The notes beneath the pieces were generated by a model that saw only the letters and a list, made by a program, of their open reading frames with translations, was not told the DNA's origin and ran no database searches. 64,000 nt of DNA from CAWGGS01 sp046704745 (GTDB taxonomy: Bacteria; Desulfobacterota; Desulfobulbia; Desulfobulbales; Desulfocapsaceae), in NCBI GenBank assembly GCA_046704745.1, contig JBJKRL010000072.1:36494-100493 (forward strand), given 5' to 3'. The translations under genes and the position numbers were made by a program. This document shows, one piece after another, positions 35,018-42,057 of this stretch; the stretch's first letter is position 1; each line of letters starts with the position of its first letter.

Positions 35018-35220
35018 AACAAGCCGTTTTCTATAAGGTTATGTTGTTTTTTCCGGGAAAGGCTGGTTATTGAAGATCTGCAGTAACCTGCATTTCTCAT
35101 GATTAAGGGTACGGTGATTATAGCATTTTTCAGGCGGTCGAAATATCCGATGCGGAAATGAGCCTTGGCAAACTCTCTGTCCCATTTTATACGGCTGAGC
35201 AACTGATGAATGGGCAACAT
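34951..35220 (-). CDS. DUF504-like small protein, C-terminal half divergent
   Basis: 89 residues from ATG 35220 (an in-frame ATG at 35244 is possible). The first 35 residues, MLPIHQLLSRIKWD then EFAKAHFRIGYFDRLKNAIITVP, match the DUF504 pattern (lLnrIrWD...yeiGYyDR...vP). The following segment lacks the usual acidic strand and IPxHRIR motif, but ENGLLW near 35025 resembles the family's usual end. The frame then runs on into the next gene. It may be a mutated or internally shortened copy, so it might not make a stable protein. Confidence 0.45.
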   Translation of the reverse strand: MLPIHQLLSRIKWDREFAKAHFRIGYFDRLKNAIITVPLIMRNAGYCRSSITSLSRKKQHNLIENGLLWICGFVKILVMQCWPTGQWKI

Positions 35221-35268
35221 GGCACAGTTTCCCAAGGGATTCATCGCATTCCGGATAGGTCGGTCTTC

Positions 35269-35976
35269 TTATTTGTTCACCACGGTAAACGCATGACGGG
35301 CTGAGACCACATACCCGTCTCTTCGGTAGTTGTAATATGCACGCACTTCATAATAACCCGGTCTTGGGGCCCGGAAAATCACATGCCCTGTTCGGTCGCC
35401 CCTGGGTATGTATTGGTAGATACCGGCAGTAGTATCAGGTGATCCGGCAGAGACGATACAGATCCAGTCACCTTCAAGACCTGGGGCTCCTGAAAAATGC
35501 ACCCTGATCCGCTCTCCACGAGTGTATGTGTCTCTTTCTGTATACAACCGTGAATCGCCATGAGACAGCTCTCGGTGATACCGGGGCTTCTCAGAAGACC
35601 AGTTTTGGGTAATGGTGAATGCATGACGGGCTGAAACCACATACCCTATTCTACGATAATTATAGTAGGCTCGCACCTCATAATGACCGGGCCCGGGAGC
35701 GAAAAAGGTCAGCGTCCCCTGGCTCGTCATAGTGGGGAGGTATCTATAGTCTCCAGCAGCGGTATCGGGCTGCTCGGAGGGGACAATACAGATCCAATCA
35801 CCTTCAAGACCCGGGGCTCCAGAGAAGTGAACCCGGATTTGATCACCCTGGTCATAGGTGTGTTTGTCCGTGGATACAGCCGGACTGGCCCATGCATTGC
35901 TGTAGAACAGATGGAGTAAAATTACGGAATATACTGCATAAAGAATAACTCGTATCTTCGAGCTCTTTCGTTTCAT
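35269..35976 (-). CDS. Secreted protein with two near-identical tandem domains
   Basis: 235 residues with an N-terminal signal peptide (hydrophobic VILYAVYSVILLHLFYSNAWA). Two domains of about 90 residues follow (about 33-125 and 143-235). Each contains GDQIRVHFSGAPGLEGDWICIV or its GERI variant, GHYEVRAYYNYRR, and GYVVSARHAFT. The pattern suggests an all-beta, immunoglobulin-like fold. Identity is visible at the DNA level too, pointing to a recent tandem duplication. Probable extracytoplasmic adhesion or binding role; the family is not recognised. Confidence 0.75.
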   Translation of the reverse strand: MKRKSSKIRVILYAVYSVILLHLFYSNAWASPAVSTDKHTYDQGDQIRVHFSGAPGLEGDWICIVPSEQPDTAAGDYRYLPTMTSQGTLTFFAPGPGHYEVRAYYNYRRIGYVVSARHAFTITQNWSSEKPRYHRELSHGDSRLYTERDTYTRGERIRVHFSGAPGLEGDWICIVSAGSPDTTAGIYQYIPRGDRTGHVIFRAPRPGYYEVRAYYNYRRDGYVVSARHAFTVVNK

Positions 35977-35979
35977 TTG

Positions 35980-36990
35980 TTATCTCCCGTTCACTTCCAA
36001 CACAATCTTGCCATGATGCCTGCCGGATTCCATCAAGGCATGCGCTTCTGCGGCGTGGGCTAAAGGCAATACCTTGAAGATTACCGGTTTAATCTTTTTT
36101 GCTCCAAGAAGCGGCCAGATATTCTTTTGCAGTGCTGCGGCCACGGAGTCTTTGAATTCGATGCTGCGGGGACGCAGGGCCGAGCCGGTTATGGTCAGGT
36201 GTCGTTGCAGAATTTCGTTGAAATTTATTGTAGCGTTACTTCCACCCAGCAGCCCGATAATGGAAAGACGTCCGTCAAAGGCCAGGCATTTTAACTCGCG
36301 TGCCACATAGCCACCGGCCACGATGTCAAGGATGACGTTGACACCCTTGCCGGAAGTCAGTTGTCGCACAACCTCTACAAAATCCTCCGTGCGGTAATTG
36401 ATTGCATAGTCAGCACCGAGGTCCAGGCAGACGGAGCATTTCTCATCGTCACCCGCGGTTGCAAAAACGCGATGGCCCAGTGCTTTTGCCATCTGAATGG
36501 CCGTTATTCCAATACCGCTGGATCCTCCCTGTACCAACAGTTTTTCTCCGGGCATCAACCGTGCCCTTTGGAAGACATTGATCCAGACGGTAAACATCGT
36601 TTCCGGTAGCGACGCGGCTTCTACATGCGTCCAATCTTTGGGAATGGGAAGGCAGTGCCCAGCGGGCGCAGTGCAGAATTGGGCATATCCGCCTCCAGGG
36701 ACAAGGGCGCAGACCTGGTCGCCCGGTTGCCATTGTCCCACTTTTTCTCCACAGGCAGCCACTTCTCCTGCGACCTCAAGGCCCGGCAGGTCGGAGTGCC
36801 AATCAGGTGGCGGGTAAACTCCGGCTCGTTGCAGACAATCCGGGCGGTTGACACCGGCGGCGACAACCCGGATCAACACTTCACCCTCTCCAGGCCTCGG
36901 CAGTTGACGTGTGCCGACTTTCAATACTTCCGGTCCGCCGGGACGCGATATTTCCACCACCTGCATTTGGTTGGGAAGTTCGGATGTCAT
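35980..36990 (-). CDS. NAD(P)H-quinone oxidoreductase, zinc-independent MDR family
   Basis: 336 residues. The PIG3/QorB type of the medium-chain reductase superfamily: PRPGEGEVLIRVVAAGVNRPDCLQRAGVYPPP near the N terminus, GDQVCALVPGGGYAQF, and the Rossmann signature VQGGSSGIGITAIQMAKALG. The zinc cysteines of alcohol dehydrogenases are absent. It would reduce quinones or reactive enals. It lies 3 bp upstream of the secreted duplicated-domain gene on the same strand, so the two are probably co-transcribed. Confidence 0.92.
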   Translation of the reverse strand: MTSELPNQMQVVEISRPGGPEVLKVGTRQLPRPGEGEVLIRVVAAGVNRPDCLQRAGVYPPPDWHSDLPGLEVAGEVAACGEKVGQWQPGDQVCALVPGGGYAQFCTAPAGHCLPIPKDWTHVEAASLPETMFTVWINVFQRARLMPGEKLLVQGGSSGIGITAIQMAKALGHRVFATAGDDEKCSVCLDLGADYAINYRTEDFVEVVRQLTSGKGVNVILDIVAGGYVARELKCLAFDGRLSIIGLLGGSNATINFNEILQRHLTITGSALRPRSIEFKDSVAAALQKNIWPLLGAKKIKPVIFKVLPLAHAAEAHALMESGRHHGKIVLEVNGR

Positions 36991-37114
36991 AATCCTGTTC
37001 TTATACTTTGAGTGCCGGCAACTGAAATCGCGCTATTGTTCATCGCAGAAATTTCTTTTCTCTTTGCCACAAGATTATAATATTCACTGCTTTTCATTTT
37101 TCCACTTTAAAGCT

Positions 37115-37136
37115 GAGCCACTTGCAAAAAGATCTT
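37115..37136. repeat. Half copy of the 61039 palindrome
   Basis: GAGCCACTTGCAAAAAGATC followed by TT is identical to 61039-61060, the left part of the perfect palindrome there. The right arm is absent here; sequence changes after GATCTT. Confidence 0.7.
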
Positions 37137-37187
37137 CTCGGAGTCTCGCCGGCTCGCTTACCGGTCCAACCTCCTCGATATGCTCAA

Positions 37188-37256
37188 AATTTTATCCTCG
37201 GAGGTAAGCATAGACTCCGTTATCAATTATATGCCTGCGGTAAAATTTTTCGCATG
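37188..37256. repeat. Dispersed repeat related to the MITE-like family
   Basis: TTATCCTCGGAGGTAAGCA, then ATGCCTGCGGTAAAAT. The left part matches the interior of the element at 50708-50901 (AATCCTCGGAGGTAAGCA), and the last 27 bases equal positions 1-27. Both fragments lack the GTTTCCATCC ends, so they look like internal or truncated copies. Confidence 0.6.
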
Positions 37257-37359
37257 CCTTGAGTTTGAATGAAAATCCTCCTTTTGCAAAAGGCTCGCTA
37301 TTAACCAAAATTTTAACCGAAGATCTTTGCCTTCTAAATGGTCGGTTGCCGAAGATTGC

Positions 37360-37418
37360 TTTTCATCATTTGTTGTGCTCTCGGCGCGAGAATGGACGTT
37401 CATGAGAAATTCGGGCTG
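37360..37418. repeat. Dispersed repeat shared with the gltB-gltD gap
   Basis: TTTTCATCATTTGTTGTGC, then CGAGAAtGGaCGTTCATGAG and AAATTCGGGCTGG, matching 29623-29680. Confidence 0.7.
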
Positions 37419-37544
37419 GGTCTATTTGGTCGAGCCATGCTGGCTCATGAAAAATGCGGGAGTGCCTCCCGCTCATGAAAAACACTGGATGAAGTTCAGT
37501 ACCTAGTAAAAATAAAATTCGGTCATACAGAGGGAATGCAGCCA

Positions 37545-37576
37545 CCAAGAGACGATCAACGCTGATCGTCTCTTGG
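37545..37576 (-). terminator. groESL terminator hairpin
   Basis: A perfect 14-bp stem, CCAAGAGACGATCA (37545-37558) and TGATCGTCTCTTGG (37563-37576), with a 4-base loop, 42 bp past the groEL stop. A T-run follows on the plus strand side; on the minus strand the tail is TGGCTGC, so termination of groEL relies on the hairpin itself. Confidence 0.75.
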
Positions 37577-37617
37577 TTTTGGAATGAGAGAGACAAGTTG
37601 TATTCAGGTGAACAAAA

Positions 37618-39243
37618 TCAGTACATGTCATCCATGCCGCCAGGCGGCATGGCCGGTGGTTGCTTTTTTTCCGGTTGTTCGGCAATCGTTGCTTGAGTGG
37701 TCAACAACAGACCGGCAACAGAAGCAGCATTCTGCAACGAAAAGCGGACTACCTTGGTGGGGTCTATTACCCCGGACTCAAACAAATTTTCGAAGGTTTC
37801 TGTCTGGGCGTTAAAACCGAAATCACCCTTGCCTTCGATTATCTTATTGAGAATAACCGCACCTTCAACTCCTGCGTTGTCCGCTATCTGTTTACAGGGG
37901 GCGGTGAGGGCCTTGCGCAGAATTTTAAGTCCATTTTTCTGTTCTCCGGGAAGATCAAGGTTATCCAGAGCCTTTAAACAACGGACAAGGGCTACTCCGC
38001 CGCCGGTAACGATCCCTTCTTCGACTGCGGCACGGGTGGCGTTGAGGGCGTCTTCCACCCTGGCTTTTTTTTCTTTCATCTCAATCTCTGTTGCCGCACC
38101 GATCTTGATAACCGCAACGCCGCCGACGAGTTTTGCCAACCGTTCCTGCAGCTTCTCCCTGTCATAATCCGAGGTGGTGTCCTCGATTTGGGTACGGATC
38201 TGCTTGATTCGTTTGTCGATGGTTTTTTTATCACCCGCACCATCAATCAGTGTGGTATTGTCTTTATCGATCTTGATTGATTTGCATTGTCCAAGATCGC
38301 TCAGTTTGACGTTTTCCAGTTTGATACCCAGGTCCTCGCTGATCATCTCTCCGCCGGTCAGGATGGCAATGTCCTGAAGGATGGCCTTGCGGCGGTCACC
38401 GAATCCCGGGGCCTTCACCGCCGCTACCTTCAGGGTTCCGCGTAATTTGTTGACGATCAGGGTAGCCAGCGCCTCGCCGTCCACATCTTCAGCAATGATC
38501 AACAGCGGTCTTGCTGCTCTTGCAACCTCTTCCAACAGTGGTACCATGTCCTTCATGGAAGAGATCTTTTTCTCATGGATCAGGATACTCGGTTCCTCCA
38601 GCACAACCTCCATCTTTTCCGAATCGGTGATAAAATATGGGGAGAGATATCCACGGTCGAACTGCATGCCCTCGACTACATCGAGGGTGGTTTCCATACT
38701 CTTCGCCTCTTCCACCGTGATGACACCTTCCTTTCCCACCTTGTCCATGGCCTCGGAAATCAGTTTTCCGATGGTCTCGTCACTGTTGGCGGAGATGGCA
38801 CCGACTTGAGTGATTTCCTTTTTGCCTTTGATCGGCTTGGAGATTTTCTTCAGTTCCTCAACGACGGCGGCAACACCCTTTTCGATCCCCCGTTTCAATT
38901 CCATGGGATTGGCGCCGGCTGACACCAATTTATGGCCTTCCCTGAAGATGGACTGGGCCAAAACAGTGGCTGTTGTGGTGCCGTCACCAGCGACATCACT
39001 GGTTTTGCTGGCGACCTCCCTGACCATTTGGGCGCCCATATTCTGATATTTGTCCTGCAGGGTTATCTCCTTGGCAACGGTGACGCCGTCCTTGGTCACT
39101 ATCGGGGCTCCGAAGGATCTCTCAATGAGGACATTACGTCCTTTTGGCCCAAGGGTTACTTTGACCGCATCTGAGAGGATGTTGACCCCAATAAGTATGG
39201 CCTCTCGGGCTTTTTCACCAAAACCTATCATTTTTACTGACAT
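37618..39243 (-). CDS. groEL: 60-kDa chaperonin GroEL
   Basis: 541 residues, normal length. Conserved segments: VTLGPKGRNVLIERSFGAP, VTKDGVTVAKEI, the ATP site GDGTTTATVLAQ, and RAAVEEGIVTGGGVALVRC. The C-terminal tail is short and GGM-like (PPGGMDDMY). It forms the folding chamber with GroES, whose gene lies 18 bp upstream on the same strand. No HrcA/CIRCE inverted repeat was found upstream of groES. Confidence 0.98.
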   Translation of the reverse strand: MSVKMIGFGEKAREAILIGVNILSDAVKVTLGPKGRNVLIERSFGAPIVTKDGVTVAKEITLQDKYQNMGAQMVREVASKTSDVAGDGTTTATVLAQSIFREGHKLVSAGANPMELKRGIEKGVAAVVEELKKISKPIKGKKEITQVGAISANSDETIGKLISEAMDKVGKEGVITVEEAKSMETTLDVVEGMQFDRGYLSPYFITDSEKMEVVLEEPSILIHEKKISSMKDMVPLLEEVARAARPLLIIAEDVDGEALATLIVNKLRGTLKVAAVKAPGFGDRRKAILQDIAILTGGEMISEDLGIKLENVKLSDLGQCKSIKIDKDNTTLIDGAGDKKTIDKRIKQIRTQIEDTTSDYDREKLQERLAKLVGGVAVIKIGAATEIEMKEKKARVEDALNATRAAVEEGIVTGGGVALVRCLKALDNLDLPGEQKNGLKILRKALTAPCKQIADNAGVEGAVILNKIIEGKGDFGFNAQTETFENLFESGVIDPTKVVRFSLQNAASVAGLLLTTQATIAEQPEKKQPPAMPPGGMDDMY

Positions 39244-39261
39244 AATTTTCCCCCTCCTGCA

Positions 39262-39552
39262 TTATTCCGATATAATTCCCAAGATATCATCTTCGCGCAT
39301 TATGATGTGTTCCACATCGTTGATCTTGATGTCCGAACCGGCATATTTTGAAAACAGCACCTTGTCGCCAGGTTTTACCTGGAGGGGAATCCGGTCGTCT
39401 TTTGTGTCCAATTTGCCGGGTCCGACACTTATGATTTTGCCTTGTTGCGGTTTTTCTTTCGCCGTGTCGGGGATAATGATCCCGCCGGCTGTTTTTTTCT
39501 CCTCTTCGATTCGCAGTACAAGCACTCGATCGTTTAACGGCCGTATTTTCAT
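39262..39552 (-). CDS. groES: 10-kDa co-chaperonin GroES
   Basis: 96 residues. Starts MKIRPLNDRVLVLRIEEEKKTAGGIIIPDTAKEKP, with the mobile loop at EKKTAGGIII and the later KVLFSKYAGSDIKI. It caps the GroEL ring. It is first in the groESL operon; AGGGAG lies upstream of its ATG. Confidence 0.98.
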   Translation of the reverse strand: MKIRPLNDRVLVLRIEEEKKTAGGIIIPDTAKEKPQQGKIISVGPGKLDTKDDRIPLQVKPGDKVLFSKYAGSDIKINDVEHIIMREDDILGIISE

Positions 39553-40106
39553 CTTTTTCTCCCTTTAATGTAACAGCAGATGAAGAGGCCGCACACATTT
39601 GCGACATCCTTCACTGCTCTGGAAAGAGCCTGCCGTGAGTCATCTCGCGTTGCAAAAGCATTCGGTGGCAATTCCAGTCTGGCGTCATTTTCCATGGAGG
39701 AGATGAGCCAATTGCGTTCTGAACTCACAAACCGACACGAATACATCTTGAAATCACTCCGCCTTGATGACCAGACAGGCGGCTATAGCTTCACTGTATA
39801 AAAAGAGAATTCGTAGTTGCTCAGCCGAGGGCTGAACTGATGAGAAATTCTGGCTAGTTGGAGGGCCTCTGTCCGGCAGGACATTGAAGAGAAGGTCCTC
39901 CTGTCAAAATCTCTATCTTTTGCCGAGAAAAATAAGTCCGCATGAGAAGCTGTCAAGATGTATAAGGATATATTTTTTTTCTGCTTTTAAAACCCCTAAT
40001 GGTGCCTTGCTTGAAACGGCTGTCAACTCCGGGGGACTGAAAGGTGAGGACTGGTTGATTCCATGGAGGAGAAAGGTATTACATGTATCTCATCTGCTGC
40101 ATACTG
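39553..40106. other. groESL promoter region and repeat
   Basis: About 550 bp between groES and the 3' end of the sigma-54 activator gene. Copy of the GATGAGAAAT repeat at about 39831-39857. No CIRCE element or clear heat-shock promoter was seen. A possible 73-codon frame is listed separately. Confidence 0.45.
39580..39801 (+). CDS. Possible small hypothetical protein
   Basis: 73 residues, divergent from groES, starting only 28 bp from the groES start. It has reasonable composition (FSMEEMSQLRSELTNRHEYILKSLRLDDQTGG), but no ribosome site precedes ATG 39580, and it would occupy the groESL promoter. Listed as doubtful. Confidence 0.25.
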   Translation: MKRPHTFATSFTALERACRESSRVAKAFGGNSSLASFSMEEMSQLRSELTNRHEYILKSLRLDDQTGGYSFTV

Positions 40107-41504
40107 CTAGTGTTGCTTATCATGCACTTCGATACTGCGTTTTGCGTCGATGCCGAAGCGCTTCATCCGGTTCCAGACGGTGACTCGCGAGATGCCGAGA
40201 ATCTCGGCGGCTTTCGATTGGTTGCCTCCGGTTTTCTTTAGTACCTCGATGAGCTCTTGTTTTTCGATCTCAAAGAGGTTGAAGACGTTTTTTTTCGGTA
40301 TGCAATTGATTTTTTTTTGAATATTGATTGTTTCCGGCAGGTGGCAGGGCTCAATGACTGTTCCGCCGCAGGTTACGAAGGCGTATTCGAAGGCACCTTT
40401 CAGTTCTCTGACATTGCCCGGCCAGGAGTAGCCCGTCAGAATATCCATGGTCTCTCTACTGATTCGGTCAATCTTCTTGCCGCTTTTGAGCTGCAGTTTA
40501 TGAAAAAAAGAATCGGCAAGCAGCGGGATATCCCCAATTCTATCACGCAGGGGCGGCAAAAAGATCGGGATAACGTTTATTCGAAAATAGAAATCTTTGC
40601 GGAAGGAGCCCTGTTCAACGAGCTTCATAAGGTCTTGATTGGTGGCCGAGATGATGCGAACGTCTGTGGAGATGGGCGAGCTTGAACCGACGCGTTCTAT
40701 CACCTTCTCTTCCAGAACGCGCAGCAATTTAACCTGGGTAGATAACGGCAAGTCTCCGATTTCATCTAAGAATATATCACCTTCGTTTGCCTTTTCAAAG
40801 CGCCCTACCCGATCTTTGTAGGCGCCGGTATAGGCACCACGGACGTGACCGAAGAGTTCACTCTCTAAAAGGGATTCAGTAAGGCTCGCGCAGTTGACCT
40901 TGATGAAGGACTGGTCTTTTCGATCACCGATCTCGTGAATTGCCTGGCTGACAAGTTCTTTACCGGTTCCGGACTCTCCGTAAATGATTACCGGGGCATC
41001 GGAGTGGGCGGCGTTTTCTATCATGTCGAAGAGATGCCGCATGGGAGGGGAAGTGCCGATGAGACCGTGAAAACCGTCTTGAGCCAGAAGCTGTAAACGG
41101 ATGGCTTCCAGTTGATGTTCCTTTTCCGAGATCTCGGTAAGATCGGCGATTGTACCGACAGCCCCGATGACGTTGCCGTCGGTGTCTTTTAGGATGGCGG
41201 CATTTTTGAGTACATTGACCCACATGCCGTCTTTGCGCTGGATCTGTCCCTTACGATTTTCCATGGCGCCGTCACGAAAAAGGGAGCACCAGTGTTCACC
41301 GCCCTCAGATAGTGCCTCTTGGCAGATGTCGCAATGCAGTATGCCGCAGGCCTTGCCGATGACGTCCTCCCGCGAATAGCCGGTAATCCGTCGGAAGGCC
41401 TCGTTAACGGAGACAATAGCGCCGCTGGTGTTGACGATCATGATTCCGTCACGAATCGTATTCACCACTGTTTCCCAATATCCGTCGAGTTCCCTGCCGA
41501 ACAT
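40107..41504 (-). CDS. Sigma-54-dependent activator with cysteine-containing PAS domain
   Basis: 465 residues. N-terminal PAS domain (about 8-115) containing C53, C58, C61 and C73 (CGILHCDIC...HWC). AAA+ domain (about 145-380): Walker A GESGTGKE, the sigma-54 contact loop GAYTGA (usually GAFTGA), Walker B FLDEIGDL, and sensor RFDFYFR-like RKDFYFRINVIP. A Fis-type helix-turn-helix ends the protein (NQSKAAEILGISRVTVWNRMKRFGI). It is divergent from the tusA-hdr-metF operon, whose upstream region holds a sigma-54 promoter and repeats, so it very likely controls it. The cysteine cluster could bind Fe-S or zinc, or sense redox state. Confidence 0.93.
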   Translation of the reverse strand: MFGRELDGYWETVVNTIRDGIMIVNTSGAIVSVNEAFRRITGYSREDVIGKACGILHCDICQEALSEGGEHWCSLFRDGAMENRKGQIQRKDGMWVNVLKNAAILKDTDGNVIGAVGTIADLTEISEKEHQLEAIRLQLLAQDGFHGLIGTSPPMRHLFDMIENAAHSDAPVIIYGESGTGKELVSQAIHEIGDRKDQSFIKVNCASLTESLLESELFGHVRGAYTGAYKDRVGRFEKANEGDIFLDEIGDLPLSTQVKLLRVLEEKVIERVGSSSPISTDVRIISATNQDLMKLVEQGSFRKDFYFRINVIPIFLPPLRDRIGDIPLLADSFFHKLQLKSGKKIDRISRETMDILTGYSWPGNVRELKGAFEYAFVTCGGTVIEPCHLPETINIQKKINCIPKKNVFNLFEIEKQELIEVLKKTGGNQSKAAEILGISRVTVWNRMKRFGIDAKRSIEVHDKQH

Positions 41505-41516
41505 CCTAGTCTTCCC

Positions 41517-41565
41517 TGTTAAGCTTTAACACCTGCAAAGGGATACCCTTTTAACACTTTAACAC
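41517..41565. promoter_or_regulatory. Putative activator binding sites (TTTAACAC repeats)
   Basis: TGTTAA-N3-TTAACA (41517-41531) is a perfect inverted repeat, and TTTAACAC occurs at 41525-41532, 41550-41557 and 41558-41565. They lie 100-150 bp upstream of the sigma-54 promoter, the usual enhancer distance, and just before the activator gene's own start, so autoregulation is possible. Confidence 0.5.
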
Positions 41566-41665
41566 TTCCTTGACAATACTACGAATGTCCCAGGTGGAAG
41601 TGTAGAGATTTAACATACTGATATTATATTAATTAAAACATTATTTGCCATTGTAAAGATGATTA

Positions 41666-41681
41666 TGGCCCGATTGTTGCT
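41666..41681 (+). promoter_or_regulatory. Sigma-54 promoter of the hdr-metF operon
   Basis: TGGCCCGATTGTTGCT matches the -24/-12 consensus TGGCACG-N4-TTGCW at all defined positions except A to C. The GG and GC elements have the required spacing. It lies 45 bp before the first gene. Confidence 0.7.
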
Positions 41682-41725
41682 AAATTGCCGGTCGATGTGA
41701 AGATAAAATTGGAAGGTGAGAAAAT

Positions 41726-41968
41726 TTGGCGGACAAGGCAGATGTCATAATCGATTTCAGAGGCGGTATCTCGTCGATTTCATTATTGAAGACAACACAG
41801 GTCTTCCAGCAGATGAAACCCCTTGAAATCATGGAAATACGAGGAGTTGATCCGGATACGGGGCAGGATCTGTTCAAGGTCCTGCCCGAATCCTCCTATG
41901 AGATAATCTCCATGGATTACGGAGTTGAGAATACATGTCGTCAGGTGCGGATACGAAAGCGACCATGA
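41726..41968 (+). CDS. TusA-fold protein lacking the CPxP motif
   Basis: 80 residues, with an unusual TTG start preceded by GGAAGGTGAG. The TusA/SirA fold is indicated by ADVIIDFRGGISSISLLKTTQVFQQMKPLEIMEIRGVDPDTG and a C-terminal strand (CRQVRIRKRP). In sulfur-carrier TusA proteins the first helix begins with CPxP; here the position reads ISSI, with no cysteine. It therefore cannot carry persulfide in the known way. It is first in the operon and may be structural or regulatory. Its single cysteine (VENTCRQVR) is near the C terminus. Confidence 0.7.
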   Translation: MADKADVIIDFRGGISSISLLKTTQVFQQMKPLEIMEIRGVDPDTGQDLFKVLPESSYEIISMDYGVENTCRQVRIRKRP

Positions 41969-42057
41969 TCGTTTGATCCTGGGCCGGTGCAGATTGCCGG
42001 CATGCAATCGGACCCGTTGAATAGAAGAGAGTTTGACAGGAACTGAGGAACGAATCA

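Larger units (their letters stand above)
36991..37617. other. Repeat-rich intergenic region before groEL
   Basis: About 630 bp with no gene. It contains the palindrome half 37115-37136, the repeats at 37188-37256 and 37360-37418, a GC hairpin (GCGGGAG-tgc-CTCCCGC, 37456-37472) and the groEL terminator at 37545-37576. It is the densest repeat patch of the window. Confidence 0.6.

Noticed and set aside
39553..39900. CIRCE or heat-shock promoter for groESL
   Set aside because: No TTAGCACTC-N9-GAGTGCTAA or clear sigma-32 motif was found in the upstream region.
39884..40183. Plus-strand frame of 99 codons
   Set aside because: Overlaps the end of the sigma-54 activator gene on the other strand and has no recognisable features.
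41525..41565. TTTAACAC repeats as a CRISPR array
   Set aside because: The repeats are 8 bp with irregular spacing, and no spacer pattern or cas genes are present; activator sites fit better.
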